The notes under the pieces: model-generated
What the model was told of the DNA's origin: nothing
Databases searched by the model: none
Seen by the model: only the letters and a program-made list of their open reading frames with translations
Program-made: the position numbers and the translations under genes
Assembly (NCBI GenBank): GCA_937923145.1
Contig: CALAJT010000036.1
Span: forward strand, 1 to 64,000
Length of the DNA stretch: 64,000 nucleotides
Direction: 5' to 3'
Source of the DNA: an uncultured Rubritalea sp.
Lineage (GTDB): Bacteria > Verrucomicrobiota > Verrucomicrobiia > Verrucomicrobiales > Akkermansiaceae
Shown here: positions 53,549 through 62,737 of the stretch, piece by piece
How the letters are laid out: the number at the start of each line of letters is the position of its first letter
Position numbering within the stretch: position 1 is the first letter of the stretch

Positions 53549-54334
53549 TTATTCTGGAGGGCGAACTAGGAATTCTTTGTCACCTTCGGTATAGATGAAC
53601 CGTTCTCCGAAACCATCTTTCTTCAAAACCATTTTTTCTCGGGAGCTGAGTCCCTCTTTATTTTGAGTCCTGTATCTGATCTCCATGATATCTTTGCTAT
53701 CGTTGACGTCGATACTCAGTAATTTGTAACTCATGCCCTCACCGATCCAGTATTCTATCTGCTCTCTAACATCTGGTTCCCATGCTGCGTAGCCATCAGT
53801 AGTTCGGACCTCTGAAGTAGGAGTAACGGAAGGCTGTTTAGTAGTTGTCGATTCTTCTTTTGATTTGGATTTCCCAGACTCTTTCTTATCGAAAACTTCA
53901 GTAGATTTATCTGAAATTTGATTCATCAGCGGAGCTCCATATTTCACGAGTACAAATGCAAGAATCACAAGAACTACGAGCTTAACTAGTGCTGAAGAAC
54001 TACTAGGTTTATCTGAATTTACTTTCGTAATAGAAGGCTCTAGCTTTTTCTTCGCGGTATCCCTAAGGTCTTCTTCATTACTACGAATTTCTGCTAGGAT
54101 ATTTCCAAATGCTAAAGATTCTTTTTCCTCCGCTAGGATAGTAATTTCACCTGTAAATTCTGCAATAATCTCTTGGCTTACTTTACCAGTTTTGAGTGTC
54201 ACTATTTCATCCCCATATTCAACCTGTGAGCCATCAGCCACTAGCCATCTAGCTATTTCTAATTCATGAATTTGCTCGCCAGCATACGGCACCAGAACTT
54301 CATTCACAGTTATATCTCTTAGCTCACTCCCCAT
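53549..54334 (-). CDS. Membrane-anchored lipoyl/biotinyl-domain protein
   Basis: An unusual 261-residue protein. Residues 6-90 form a lipoyl domain like those of E2 acyltransferases: IHELEIARWLVADGSQVEYGDEI, the modification-site hairpin LKTGK with K51, and GEITILAEEKESLAFGNILAEI. A Lys/Ser linker leads to a single membrane helix (about 115-133, VKLVVLVILAFVLVKYG), then a Ser/Lys-rich linker and a C-terminal domain of about 80 residues (EPDVREQIEYWIGEGMSYKLL) that I do not recognise. No E3-binding or catalytic acyltransferase domain is present. It heads an operon with xerD. Whether K51 is really lipoylated or biotinylated is unknown. Confidence 0.78.
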   Translation of the reverse strand: MGSELRDITVNEVLVPYAGEQIHELEIARWLVADGSQVEYGDEIVTLKTGKVSQEIIAEFTGEITILAEEKESLAFGNILAEIRSNEEDLRDTAKKKLEPSITKVNSDKPSSSSALVKLVVLVILAFVLVKYGAPLMNQISDKSTEVFDKKESGKSKSKEESTTTKQPSVTPTSEVRTTDGYAAWEPDVREQIEYWIGEGMSYKLLSIDVNDSKDIMEIRYRTQNKEGLSSREKMVLKKDGFGERFIYTEGDKEFLVRPPE

Positions 54335-54462
54335 AAGGTTAGACTGCTATAAATTGTGTTGGATTGCAAGAAATGTGGCATGAATTAAAATAGTAGTAAG
54401 AAAATTGACTATAATGTATCATTTCGCTTTGCCTATCCTCTTGCTAAGCTTAGTTTCTACCT

Positions 54463-55191
54463 ATGGCTAAAGAACGAGCAGACGCACTATTAACAGCACG
54501 TGGATTATGTGATTCGCGGGAGCAAGCAAAGCGTCTGATTCTCGCTGGTGAGGTAATGACCGGCACGGTTAGAGTGGCTAAGCCTAGCACTAAACTTGAT
54601 ACTGAGGCGGACCTAACCGTGCGCGAAAAACCTAAGTTTGTCAGCCGAGGTGGACTTAAGATGGAGGGTGCATTAAAAGAGTTTGAGATCAATCCTAAAG
54701 GATTGACCTGTCTCGACTGCGGTGCGTCTACAGGTGGCTTTACTGACTGTCTACTTCAGGGTGGAGCAGTGAAAGTGCATGCGATTGATGTGGGAACGAA
54801 TCAACTGGTCTGGAAGATCCGTAATGACCCTAGAGTCATCGTAAAAGAAAAATTTAATGCACGCTATATGGTGCCAGATGACATCGGTGAACAAGTAGAT
54901 TTGGCTGTAACTGATGTTTCCTTTATTTCTCTGACTAAAATTCTACCTCCCCTCTTTAGTGTGCTCAAGCCTGGAGGCAGAATTATCTGTCTGATTAAGC
55001 CACAGTTCGAACTGAATAGAGATGAGATCGGTAAAGGTGGTATCGTGAGAGATCCTGAGCTACATCAAAAAGCTCAGGATAAGATTCATAACTTCGTGAC
55101 TCAGGATCTAGGACGAGAGTGGATTCAAGTGACTGACTCCCCTATTACTGGAACCGATGGCAACCGCGAATACTTGGCATTGCTAGGTTAG
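54463..55191 (+). CDS. tlyA: TlyA-family rRNA 2'-O-methyltransferase
   Basis: FtsJ/TlyA-type RNA methyltransferase of 242 residues. An S4 RNA-binding domain (about 3-60, RADALLTARGLCDSREQAKRLILAGEV) precedes the methyltransferase core (FVSRGGLKMEGALKEF, CLDCGASTGGFTDCLLQGGA, AIDVGTNQLVWK, DVSFISLTKILPPL, CLIKPQFE). Relatives modify 16S and 23S rRNA and in mycobacteria set capreomycin sensitivity. Length and K-D-K-E style residues look intact. It is followed after four bases by a RarD-type transporter. Confidence 0.94.
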   Translation: MAKERADALLTARGLCDSREQAKRLILAGEVMTGTVRVAKPSTKLDTEADLTVREKPKFVSRGGLKMEGALKEFEINPKGLTCLDCGASTGGFTDCLLQGGAVKVHAIDVGTNQLVWKIRNDPRVIVKEKFNARYMVPDDIGEQVDLAVTDVSFISLTKILPPLFSVLKPGGRIICLIKPQFELNRDEIGKGGIVRDPELHQKAQDKIHNFVTQDLGREWIQVTDSPITGTDGNREYLALLG

Positions 55192-55195
55192 AATT

Positions 55196-56083
55196 ATGGA
55201 GCCTAGTCAACAACGAACGGGAATTCTATTTGGCATCACTGCATTTTTTCTATGGGGTTCATTACCCGTTTTCTGGAAATCACTTAGTTCTATCCCTCCA
55301 GGTGTGATTACCTCACACCGGGTTATATGGAGCACTGTGACGCTACTTATTATCATTTTGGTGCGAAGAAGGCTGTTTCTTGTAAAGGAGAAAATTATTA
55401 AACCTAAGTTATTACTCAGCTCTGTTTTTATGGGGCTTCTTCTCATGACTAACTGGCTTTGCTATGTCTGGGCTACTAATAATGACCGTGTGGTTGAGGT
55501 CTCGCTGGGCTACTATATATTACCGCTGATGATGATCGTTCTTGGCTACTTCGTCCTCAAGGAGGAGATGAATAAGCTTCAAATCGTAGCTGTGGGAATA
55601 GCCTCCGTTGGAGTAGTTATGCAAGGAATAGGATTAGGTTCTCTGCCATGGTCAGCTCTAGGTGTTGCCTGTTCATTTGCTATCTATAGCGTATTTAAAA
55701 AACGGTTACAGTCCGATGGATTTACATCACTGATTATCGAAACAGGTGCTATCGCTCCTTTTGGAGTTATCTATCTATTAATGCAGAGCGAAGAGGTCAG
55801 TGTGTGGGGAGATGGATCACCTCGAATCGTAGTGACCTTATTACTGACAGGTGCAGTGACTATTGCGCCTCTACTCTGCTTTACTGAGGCTGCTAAACGT
55901 ATTCCGCTCAGTCTGATCGGGATGCTACAGTTTATAGCCCCTACTGGTCAGTTCCTGTTAGGAGTCTTGTATTTCAATGAGCAACTTAACACTACTCAGC
56001 TGGTTTCCTTTACGCTGATATGGATAGCTGTAAGTATCTATCTTTATAGCAAACTGAGGAAAACTAAAACGAGACCTCTTTAA
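55196..56083 (+). CDS. rarD: EamA/RarD-type membrane transporter
   Basis: Ten-helix drug/metabolite-superfamily exporter of 295 residues. FFLWGSLPVFWKSLSSIPPGVITSHRVIWS at the N-terminus, the motif LLMTNWLCYVWATNNDRVVEVSLGYYILPLMMIVLGYF, and FTEAAKRIPLSLIGMLQFIAPTGQFLLGV at the C-terminus are characteristic of RarD. Substrate unknown. It starts four bases after tlyA and is probably co-transcribed. The gene ends 17 bases before the tRNA-Asp pair on the opposite strand. Confidence 0.9.
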   Translation: MEPSQQRTGILFGITAFFLWGSLPVFWKSLSSIPPGVITSHRVIWSTVTLLIIILVRRRLFLVKEKIIKPKLLLSSVFMGLLLMTNWLCYVWATNNDRVVEVSLGYYILPLMMIVLGYFVLKEEMNKLQIVAVGIASVGVVMQGIGLGSLPWSALGVACSFAIYSVFKKRLQSDGFTSLIIETGAIAPFGVIYLLMQSEEVSVWGDGSPRIVVTLLLTGAVTIAPLLCFTEAAKRIPLSLIGMLQFIAPTGQFLLGVLYFNEQLNTTQLVSFTLIWIAVSIYLYSKLRKTKTRPL

Positions 56084-56100
56084 ACAAAAAGATCTAAGAG

Positions 56101-56177
56101 TGGCGGAGCGGACGGGAATCGAACCCGCAACCTCCGGCGTGACAGGCCGGTGCTCTAACCAATTGAGCTACCGCTCC
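56101..56177 (-). tRNA. tRNA-Asp (GTC), downstream copy
   Basis: 77 bases with encoded CCA. Acceptor stem GGAGCGG/CCGCTCC, D-arm AGCTCAATTGGTTAGAGCA, anticodon loop CTGTCAC (anticodon GTC), T-arm GGGTTCGAATCCC. Identical to the copy at 56235-56311. Immediate flanks CTAAGAG and CTCTTAG are mutually complementary and would extend the acceptor helix; a run of five T follows on the minus strand, acting as terminator. Confidence 0.97.
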
Positions 56178-56234
56178 ACTCTTAGAATTGCTAGTGAGAT
56201 CTTTACAGTTATTTGAAGAATGAGACGACTTAAG

Positions 56235-56311
56235 TGGCGGAGCGGACGGGAATCGAACCCGCAACCTCCGGCGTGACAGGCCGGTGCTCTAACCAATTGA
56301 GCTACCGCTCC
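56235..56311 (-). tRNA. tRNA-Asp (GTC), upstream copy
   Basis: Same 77-base sequence as 56101-56177, 57 bases upstream in transcription. Its flanks (ACTTAAG and CTTAAGT) are also complementary but different in sequence from those of the other copy. The pair is probably one transcript. Confidence 0.97.
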
Positions 56312-56402
56312 ACTTAAGTTATCTTTCTTCTACTGAGTTACCTCGTAGCGAGCAGGAAACTAATGATTTTGGGGAAAGGTGCAAGCCTAATTTTAGAGTT
56401 TT

Positions 56403-57986
56403 TTAAGATTTCGCTCTGTCACCCACTATTTTACGGGGTAATTTCTGAACCCAGTTTAGCCATAACTTTGTAAATCCGCCGACAGGCTGCTGAGGCGCAA
56501 GGACTTTTAACTTATGCTCGGTGGGTGCGAAGCTGACTTCCTTTGCTCTACCAAGATATTCGCCATCGACCTGAATAGGTACTTCTCTATCAGATGTGAC
56601 AGTGAATGAATCAGCCTGGACGTATTCTACTGTAGAATTTACTAAATCTAGAACACCAGCGAGACCTTTGAGAGAATCCACGACGAGCTTATAACCTTTT
56701 TCTTTGAAGACTAGGATATCTAGGAGACCATCAGTATTGTCGGCCTTGGGAAAGAGTCTGACTTGTCCTCCGTAGAGCTCTCCATTACCTGCTAGCACGG
56801 CAACGCCTTCGATTTCCTTGCCGTCTTTAAGGCGAATTGTCATCTTGGGTGGGTTATCGCCTAGGAGCTTTACTGCACTCATTAGGTAAGCTAATGGTCC
56901 GATTAGCTTTTTTGATTCAAGGGAGGTTTCTTCGATGACTTGAGCATCGAATCCTACACCAGCCATTTGCACAAAGGGTTTATTATTGGCTGTGAAGAGG
57001 TCTACGTTTGTGATGTAGCCTTTCTTAACTACTTCCAGTGCCTTATCTAAATTAGCGCTTTGTAAATTGGGCACTGGGATGCCAAGTTCACGGGCAAAGA
57101 CATTCATAGTTCCTGCTGGGAGAACACCTAGTGCGGTGTTCGTTCCTACCAGTCCTTGGATGACTGCATTTAATGTGCCATCTCCACCTGCGGCGAGGAT
57201 TACAGGTTCGTCGTTTTCGGCAAATCTTGCGGCTAGCTGTCTAGCGTCGTCGATGTCTCTAGTAGCGTAGAGGACAAAGTCTTTGGCATTGGACATGAGG
57301 AATCTAAGCGCTCTCCTTCCCCTTTTGCTTCTAGCGTGAGGATTGAATAGTAGTGGGTAGCGGTGTCCTTCTGGGATTTTCTTTTTCACTGAGCATGGTA
57401 GAATCTTAAATTTTTCTAGGTGCTCGAAGATTAGTTTCTGAGGGAGTCCTACTACATTTTCATAGTCTCCGTCTATTGATTCAATAATGAGTTCACCACA
57501 TTCTTGGATAGCGTAGCTTCCCGCTTTATCCATGACTTCGACCTTTTCCATATAGTCTTGGATCTCTTCATCCGAAATAGTTTTAAACGTGACATTCGTG
57601 ATCTGATGGATAGTGATTTCTGAATGCTCAGAATCTTTTGGTGGGATAATCGCTAAACCTGTGCAGACCTGATGGGTTTTACCTGAAAGAAGCTGCAGTG
57701 TCTGAAACGCTTCTGCTTTGCTTTTAGGTTTTCCTAGTGGGGTCTGATCTATGTAAACTAATGTGTCAGCTCCAAGTATAGTAGCGTCAGGAAATTGATT
57801 AGCTATATCTCGAGCCTTGGAGTTCGCATTAATTTCACAAAGCTCTGCCAATGGTATTTGTGAAGTGTGAATCTCTTCGGCTGAAGATGGGAAGATCTCA
57901 AATTTATAACCTGCCTCAGCTAACAAGTCTTTGCGCCTAGGAGAGCCTGAAGCAAGGATGAATCTGGACTCTGACTGATTTTCCAT
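56403..57986 (-). CDS. Maf nucleotide pyrophosphatase fused to diacylglycerol kinase
   Basis: A 527-residue fusion. The N-terminal half is a Maf/septum-formation inhibitor-type nucleoside triphosphate pyrophosphatase: ILASGSPRRKDLL (P-loop-like SGSPRR 13-18), GADTLVYID, GKPKSKAEAF, and DKAGSYAIQECGELIIESIDGDYENVVGLP. The C-terminal half (from about residue 205) is a DagK/YegS-type lipid or diacylglycerol kinase: LLFNPHARSKRG, ILAAGGDGTLNAVIQGL (GGDGT 267-271), GVLPAGTMNVFARELG, and a C-terminal beta domain ending EVPIQVDGEYL. Such fusions are not the norm; the two activities are normally separate genes. It follows a TrmH-type gene by 7 bases and shares its transcript. Confidence 0.9.
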   Translation of the reverse strand: MENQSESRFILASGSPRRKDLLAEAGYKFEIFPSSAEEIHTSQIPLAELCEINANSKARDIANQFPDATILGADTLVYIDQTPLGKPKSKAEAFQTLQLLSGKTHQVCTGLAIIPPKDSEHSEITIHQITNVTFKTISDEEIQDYMEKVEVMDKAGSYAIQECGELIIESIDGDYENVVGLPQKLIFEHLEKFKILPCSVKKKIPEGHRYPLLFNPHARSKRGRRALRFLMSNAKDFVLYATRDIDDARQLAARFAENDEPVILAAGGDGTLNAVIQGLVGTNTALGVLPAGTMNVFARELGIPVPNLQSANLDKALEVVKKGYITNVDLFTANNKPFVQMAGVGFDAQVIEETSLESKKLIGPLAYLMSAVKLLGDNPPKMTIRLKDGKEIEGVAVLAGNGELYGGQVRLFPKADNTDGLLDILVFKEKGYKLVVDSLKGLAGVLDLVNSTVEYVQADSFTVTSDREVPIQVDGEYLGRAKEVSFAPTEHKLKVLAPQQPVGGFTKLWLNWVQKLPRKIVGDRAKS

Positions 57987-57993
57987 GACGATA

Positions 57994-58644
57994 TTAGATG
58001 ACTCGCTGGCGCACTGCTTCGTAAAGGCAAACTCCTGTAGCTACACTGACATTGAGACAGTCTACACTTCCAGCCATGGGCAGGTTAATTAAAACATCAC
58101 AGTTCTCCTCTGTCAGTCTCCTCAGACCTGATCCTTCTGCTCCCATGACGATGGCAGTAGGACCTTTGAGGTCAGTCTGGTAAAGAGACTGAGTGGCTTT
58201 ATCACTAGTGCCTATGAGCCACATCCCGTAGTCTTTCTGTAGCTTTTTCATCGTTCTCGCTAAGTTAGTGACACGGACGAAGGGTGTGCTCTCAGCAGCA
58301 CCTACGGCGACACGCTGGACAGTTTCTGTTAGACCTACTGATTTATCCTTAGGAGCGATGACAGCGTCTACACCTGCACCATTCGCAGTTCTGAGGATAG
58401 CACCTAAATTATGGGGATCTGTAACGCAGTCAATGATGAGGACAAAGGGAGTTGAGCTCTTAGTGAGTAGGGATGCGAGGGCTTCTTCACCCTTGGCTAA
58501 TCCTCCGCCACCTTTGACGCCACGCGATTCTTGGTCTCTGCCATTATCTTGCTTTCGACTATGTTTATTATCGCGTGCGATATGCTCTGTTCCTCGTTTG
58601 CGCATGCTAGCTTCTAGCTGATTATTCTTGTAGATTAAAGACAT
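57994..58644 (-). CDS. TrmH/SpoU-family RNA 2'-O-methyltransferase
   Basis: SPOUT-fold methyltransferase of 216 residues. The three SpoU motifs are present: [38 protein letters not shown], and [25 protein letters not shown]. The N-terminus (first about 60 residues) is basic, Gly-rich and without the L30e-like substrate-binding domain of RlmB, so target recognition may differ. It is first in an operon with the Maf-kinase fusion. 23S rRNA or tRNA as substrate is plausible; the exact position cannot be given. Confidence 0.9.
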   Translation of the reverse strand: MSLIYKNNQLEASMRKRGTEHIARDNKHSRKQDNGRDQESRGVKGGGGLAKGEEALASLLTKSSTPFVLIIDCVTDPHNLGAILRTANGAGVDAVIAPKDKSVGLTETVQRVAVGAAESTPFVRVTNLARTMKKLQKDYGMWLIGTSDKATQSLYQTDLKGPTAIVMGAEGSGLRRLTEENCDVLINLPMAGSVDCLNVSVATGVCLYEAVRQRVI

Positions 58645-58779
58645 TTCTAATCATATTGAAATCCTATATAACTAGGTTTTTACTGGTAAGTAGAAGTCAC
58701 TTTAGATAAGGATTAACAAAGATAACGGAATTAGCCGACCACTGTATTTAACTTCTCTCAAAGGCACAAATTTAACACC

Positions 58780-59601
58780 ATGGATAAAGATAGATTTGGA
58801 GGAGTCGGACGACTCTATGGAGAAGATGCACTAGAATGGTTTAGCCAAGCTCATGTTGCTATTATCGGTATCGGTGGAGTGGGGTCTTGGGCAGTGGAAT
58901 CCCTGGCTCGTTCAGGTATAGGGAATATTACTAAGATCGATCTTGATGATATCTGCGTGACGAACACTAATAGGCAGATTCACGCTTTGAATGGGAACTT
59001 CGGAAGACAGAAAACGGAAGCGATGGCAGAGCGAGTAGCAGCTATTAACCCTGAATGTAACGTGACTAAGATAAACACCTTTTATAGCTCAAGAAATGCA
59101 GATGAATTACTCTCCGTCCCTTATGATTGTGTGATTGATTGTATTGATCAGGTGAAAGAAAAAACACACCTTATCGCTAGTTGTGCGAAGCGTGGTATAC
59201 CCATCATTACTTGTGGTGGTACAGGAGGGAAACATGATCCTACGAAAATTAAGATCGGTGACATCATAGAGGTAACTAATGACCGCCTACTCTCAAAAAT
59301 CCGCTACGCACTTCGCTCACAATATGGCTTCCCTGGTGGAACCGATAATCGAAAAGGGATGAAAGAATTTGGGATTGATGCTATCTACTCTATAGATGAT
59401 CCAGTCTATCCGCAATGCGATGGAAGCGTGTCCCCTATTCAAAATAAAGACGGGGCGAAATCCGGATTGCGCCTGAATTGTGCCTCTGGCTTTGGAAGCG
59501 TGACTCACATGACAGCCACTATGGGATTGTTTGCATCCTCTAGAGCGTTGGACATCATTTGTAGAAATAATCGTAAAAAGAATAACCTCTGCCATGAATA
59601 A
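58780..59601 (+). CDS. tcdA: tRNA threonylcarbamoyladenosine dehydratase (TcdA/CsdL)
   Basis: ThiF/E1-like ATP-dependent enzyme that cyclises t6A to ct6A at tRNA position 37. Residues: RFGGVGRLYG start, nucleotide-binding GIGGVGSWAVESLARSG, LDDICVTNTNRQ, VIDCIDQVKEKTHLI, and CGGTGGKHDPTKIKIGDI, with a C-terminal FGSVTHMTATMGLFAS. Length 273 matches. The stop codon overlaps the start of a J-domain protein gene by eight bases, indicating coupling. Orientation is divergent from the TrmH-type gene, 135 bases away. Confidence 0.93.
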   Translation: MDKDRFGGVGRLYGEDALEWFSQAHVAIIGIGGVGSWAVESLARSGIGNITKIDLDDICVTNTNRQIHALNGNFGRQKTEAMAERVAAINPECNVTKINTFYSSRNADELLSVPYDCVIDCIDQVKEKTHLIASCAKRGIPIITCGGTGGKHDPTKIKIGDIIEVTNDRLLSKIRYALRSQYGFPGGTDNRKGMKEFGIDAIYSIDDPVYPQCDGSVSPIQNKDGAKSGLRLNCASGFGSVTHMTATMGLFASSRALDIICRNNRKKNNLCHE

Positions 59602-60127
59602 TTATTTCGAACTACTCAACATAGCCCCTTCTCCCAAGATAGATTTAGCATTGCTAGATGATCACTATAAAATATCTGCAGCAGATGCACACCCTGATCA
59701 AGGAGGCTCAAAGGAAGAGTTTGATATGCTCAATATTGCTAAGAAAACACTGCGGAATCCATCCTCACGCATTAAGCACCTGTTAGATATTCATTCTATT
59801 ACCTACGAGAAACGAGGTTCTGTGAGTAACCATCTTATGAACTATTTCATGAGCACGGGCGAGTTGATTCAAAAAGTGGATGCTTTTATAAAGAAGAAGC
59901 AGCAGGCTACTTCTGTGCTGACGAAGGCATTGCTTGAAAATGATTCGGTTGAGATGCAGGAGAATATCTCGATCCAGATAGACCTGTTAGAGACTGCACA
60001 GGAGGAAACACTCAATACGCTTCCAGGGGCGATCGATAGTCAAGTCTATGAAATAGCAGCCCGAGATCTAGCCTTCCTCGAAAAATGGCAAGCCCAGTTG
60101 AAAGAACGCTATTCTAGTCTATTCTAA
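59594..60127 (+). CDS. HscB-like J-domain co-chaperone
   Basis: A 177-residue protein from ATG 59594 (a longer in-frame start lies inside tcdA and is unlikely). The N-terminal J domain has NYFELLNIAP at the start and the HPDQGG motif, with the helices expected on both sides. The C-terminal half is helical and charged with a coiled-coil character (SVEMQENISIQIDLLETAQEE), like HscB, the Fe-S cluster co-chaperone of HscA. HscA and IscU are not in the window. Overlap with tcdA suggests shared expression; HscB identity rather than a generic J protein is inferred. Confidence 0.78.
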   Translation: MNNYFELLNIAPSPKIDLALLDDHYKISAADAHPDQGGSKEEFDMLNIAKKTLRNPSSRIKHLLDIHSITYEKRGSVSNHLMNYFMSTGELIQKVDAFIKKKQQATSVLTKALLENDSVEMQENISIQIDLLETAQEETLNTLPGAIDSQVYEIAARDLAFLEKWQAQLKERYSSLF

Positions 60128-60157
60128 AATCTTACACCCACGTATCAAAAGTTGTAT

Positions 60158-62422
60158 ATGAAACCATCCACTTTAAGTATATTCACTCTACTTCTATTTA
60201 TTTCTATAATACAGCTACCTGCGCAAGAGGCTCCGCTTCCTGGACATTCACATCAAGGAGCTGCTTTCAATGAAGGTCCGCGTCAGGCAAGTCCTCTTTT
60301 CGAAGGTAATGGTAATGTCCACTTTCCTATCACCTCCAGCTGGGATCAAGGACAGGCTTATTTTAATCAGGGTTTAGGTCAGCTGCATGGATTTTGGTAT
60401 TACGAAGCAGAGCGTTCTTTCCGACAAATCACTGCTCATGATCCCGACTGCGCTATAGCGTATTGGGGAATGGCGATGGCGAATATTGAGAATAAAAAAC
60501 GAGCGACTGAATTTATAAAGAAAGCTGAAAGCCTAATCAAAAAAGCGAGTTCTCGTGAAACTCTCTATATTATAGCCTATGCTAGCTATTATAATGGCAA
60601 AGAAAAAGATGCTAAGAAAAATCAGCTGAAACTCATCAACGATCTAGAAGAAATCATTTTCGCTCATCCAGATGACATAGAAGCAAAAGCCATTCTAGCT
60701 GTAACTCTCTGGCAGTTTTCTCGCAAAGGGAATCCCATCACTAGCTATACTGCTGTCGACGCTCTACTACAGCAGGTTTTAGCTAAATCTCCTCTTCATC
60801 CTGCACACCACTACCGTATCCATCTCTGGGATAAACGGAAAGCCTCAGAGGCACTAGACTCCGCTGCGATCTTAAATACTACCGCTCCATCTATAGCTCA
60901 CATGTGGCACATGTCAGGACATGTTTACTCGAAGCTGCAGCGCTACCAAGACGCAGCATGGCATCAGCAAGCCTCGGCTCGCATAGACCATGCACACATG
61001 GCTAAGCACAAGCTTCTACCTGACCAGATCCATAACTACGCTCACAACAACGAATGGCTAGCACGTAACTGGATTAATCTCGGTAATGCATCTTCCTCTC
61101 TCGCTATGGCAAAGTCACTTTTAGCAAACCCAAGGCACCCTGAGTTTAATACTCTGAAAAAGAAGGCTCATTCCTACCGCTACGGAAGAGAGCGTCTGAT
61201 AGAAATTCTAGAGAAATTTGAGCTCTGGGAAGAAGCTCTAAGCTATGCTGAAACTCAATGGCTCCCAGCTTCAGGCGATCCAAAATATGATCGTGCTCGT
61301 CTCAGGCTCATCGGTATTGCTCAATCTCATTTAAATAATAAAGCCGAACTTACTCAGACAATTGAACAACTAGCGGAACTTATTTTGAAGGCAGAGATGA
61401 CGCACAAGAAAAAGAGAGATAACGCTCAGGCTAAAGCTAAAGCAGACGAAAAGTCTGCCAAAGAAACTAAAAAAATCCTCACTGCTATTGATAAAGATAA
61501 AGCCCACAGCGACTTGGTAAAAAAAATCAAACACACCCAAGCTGAACTCAAAGGTGAGCTAGCAGCACTTAATGGAGATGAGAAAGCCGCTATTAAAGCA
61601 CTAACTAAATCTGGACGTCCTCATTACGCAAAGGCTCTTCGCTCTCTAGCTCTAGGCAATTCTAAACAAGCACTCAACCTATCTAAAAACACTCCGACAA
61701 ACCAAGCCCTACCTCTCGCTGCTCGTATAGAAATACTTCATAAGCTTGGTCGGCTAGATGATGCCAAAGAAGCTTTTAAGCTACTACGCGAGAACTCTTC
61801 TCAGCTTGACCTGAGCGTAGATCCCTTCAAACGCTTGATCCCTATAGCCAAAGCATACAATCTACCTGAAGAATGGAAATTAACTTATCAAGCTCCAGCT
61901 GACTTCGGCACACGACCTGCATTAAACACGCTAGGACCCATCCACTGGAGTCCACCTCTCGCACCCAGTTTCACCCTTCCTGATCAAGAAAATAATAAGA
62001 TCTCCCTGAACAGCTATAACGGCAAACCACTTCTTATAGTTTTCTATCTCGGTCATGGCTGCCTTCACTGCGTGGATCAGCTTAATGCGCTAGCTAAAAG
62101 ATCAGAAGACTTTAAGAAAGTAGATATCCCGATTTTAGCTATCAGCTCAGATAATGTTGCCGGTCTTAAGAAATCACAGGATAACTATGATGGCTCTGAA
62201 AAAGGAACGAACTTCCCATTCCTGCTGGTCGCAGATCCTAAAAAGAGCACATTCAAGCTTTACGGGGCGTATGATGACTTTGAAAAAGAAGACCTTCACG
62301 GCACTTTCCTCATTAGTCCAGAAGGACGTATTCTGTGGTCCGATATTTCAGCTGATCCGTTTATGGATACGGATTTCTTGTTGAAAGAGTCACAGAGATT
62401 ATTGCTACTCCATGAGAAATAG
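60158..62422 (+). CDS. Secreted TPR protein with C-terminal thioredoxin-like domain
   Basis: A 754-residue exported protein from ATG 60158 (a TTG two codons upstream is less likely). A signal peptide ends near LPAQ. Residues about 60-330 carry tetratricopeptide-like helices (SWDQGQAYFNQGLGQLHGFWYYEAERSF, AYWGMAMANIENK). A Lys/Ala-rich segment lies at 420-470. The last 150 residues are an AhpC/TSA-type thioredoxin fold: FTLPDQENNKISLNSYNGKPLLIVFYLG with a C635-x2-C638 pair (GCLHC), then FLLVADPKKSTFKLYGAYDD and FLISPEGRILW. It may be a periplasmic thiol-disulfide or peroxidase-type protein docked through TPRs. The function is inference. Confidence 0.85.
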   Translation: MKPSTLSIFTLLLFISIIQLPAQEAPLPGHSHQGAAFNEGPRQASPLFEGNGNVHFPITSSWDQGQAYFNQGLGQLHGFWYYEAERSFRQITAHDPDCAIAYWGMAMANIENKKRATEFIKKAESLIKKASSRETLYIIAYASYYNGKEKDAKKNQLKLINDLEEIIFAHPDDIEAKAILAVTLWQFSRKGNPITSYTAVDALLQQVLAKSPLHPAHHYRIHLWDKRKASEALDSAAILNTTAPSIAHMWHMSGHVYSKLQRYQDAAWHQQASARIDHAHMAKHKLLPDQIHNYAHNNEWLARNWINLGNASSSLAMAKSLLANPRHPEFNTLKKKAHSYRYGRERLIEILEKFELWEEALSYAETQWLPASGDPKYDRARLRLIGIAQSHLNNKAELTQTIEQLAELILKAEMTHKKKRDNAQAKAKADEKSAKETKKILTAIDKDKAHSDLVKKIKHTQAELKGELAALNGDEKAAIKALTKSGRPHYAKALRSLALGNSKQALNLSKNTPTNQALPLAARIEILHKLGRLDDAKEAFKLLRENSSQLDLSVDPFKRLIPIAKAYNLPEEWKLTYQAPADFGTRPALNTLGPIHWSPPLAPSFTLPDQENNKISLNSYNGKPLLIVFYLGHGCLHCVDQLNALAKRSEDFKKVDIPILAISSDNVAGLKKSQDNYDGSEKGTNFPFLLVADPKKSTFKLYGAYDDFEKEDLHGTFLISPEGRILWSDISADPFMDTDFLLKESQRLLLLHEK

Positions 62423-62737
62423 TTTTTTTAATGAGATGCATGTTAGAGCCTAACCTCTATCAGAAGTGGCGTGAATCTAATATTTTGTTCATCGACTAAA
62501 TACCAATATCATACAATTACGCAGAAAGTTCAAAAGCTGCATCCCTATATGTCTGGATTTGAGGATATATGACCACTGAATGTGAATTTTAGAGCTATTA
62601 CTTTTGTGAACACTCAGGCTTAGTCTAAAACTAATCCTCTGCTGAACTGTAGACATAAGCTAGACTAGATAGGGCAATAAAAATGAGCAACTTTTGCAAG
62701 CTACCCATGGTATTTTAAAATATGTGTGTAGTTAGAA
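62423..62737. other. Spacer between the TPR-thioredoxin gene and coxB
   Basis: About 315 AT-rich bases between convergent genes. Apart from a possible 25-codon hydrophobic frame on the minus strand (62631-62708) I see no gene, RNA or clear terminator. Confidence 0.4.
62631..62708 (-). CDS. Possible 25-residue hydrophobic peptide after coxB
   Basis: ATG at 62708 opens a frame giving MGSLQKLLIFIALSSLAYVY then SSAED and a stop: a short basic start, one membrane-helix-length hydrophobic stretch and an acidic end. It lies 29 bases after the coxB stop on the same strand. Small single-helix subunits occur beside oxidase genes, but a chance frame cannot be excluded. Confidence 0.3.
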   Translation of the reverse strand: MGSLQKLLIFIALSSLAYVYSSAED

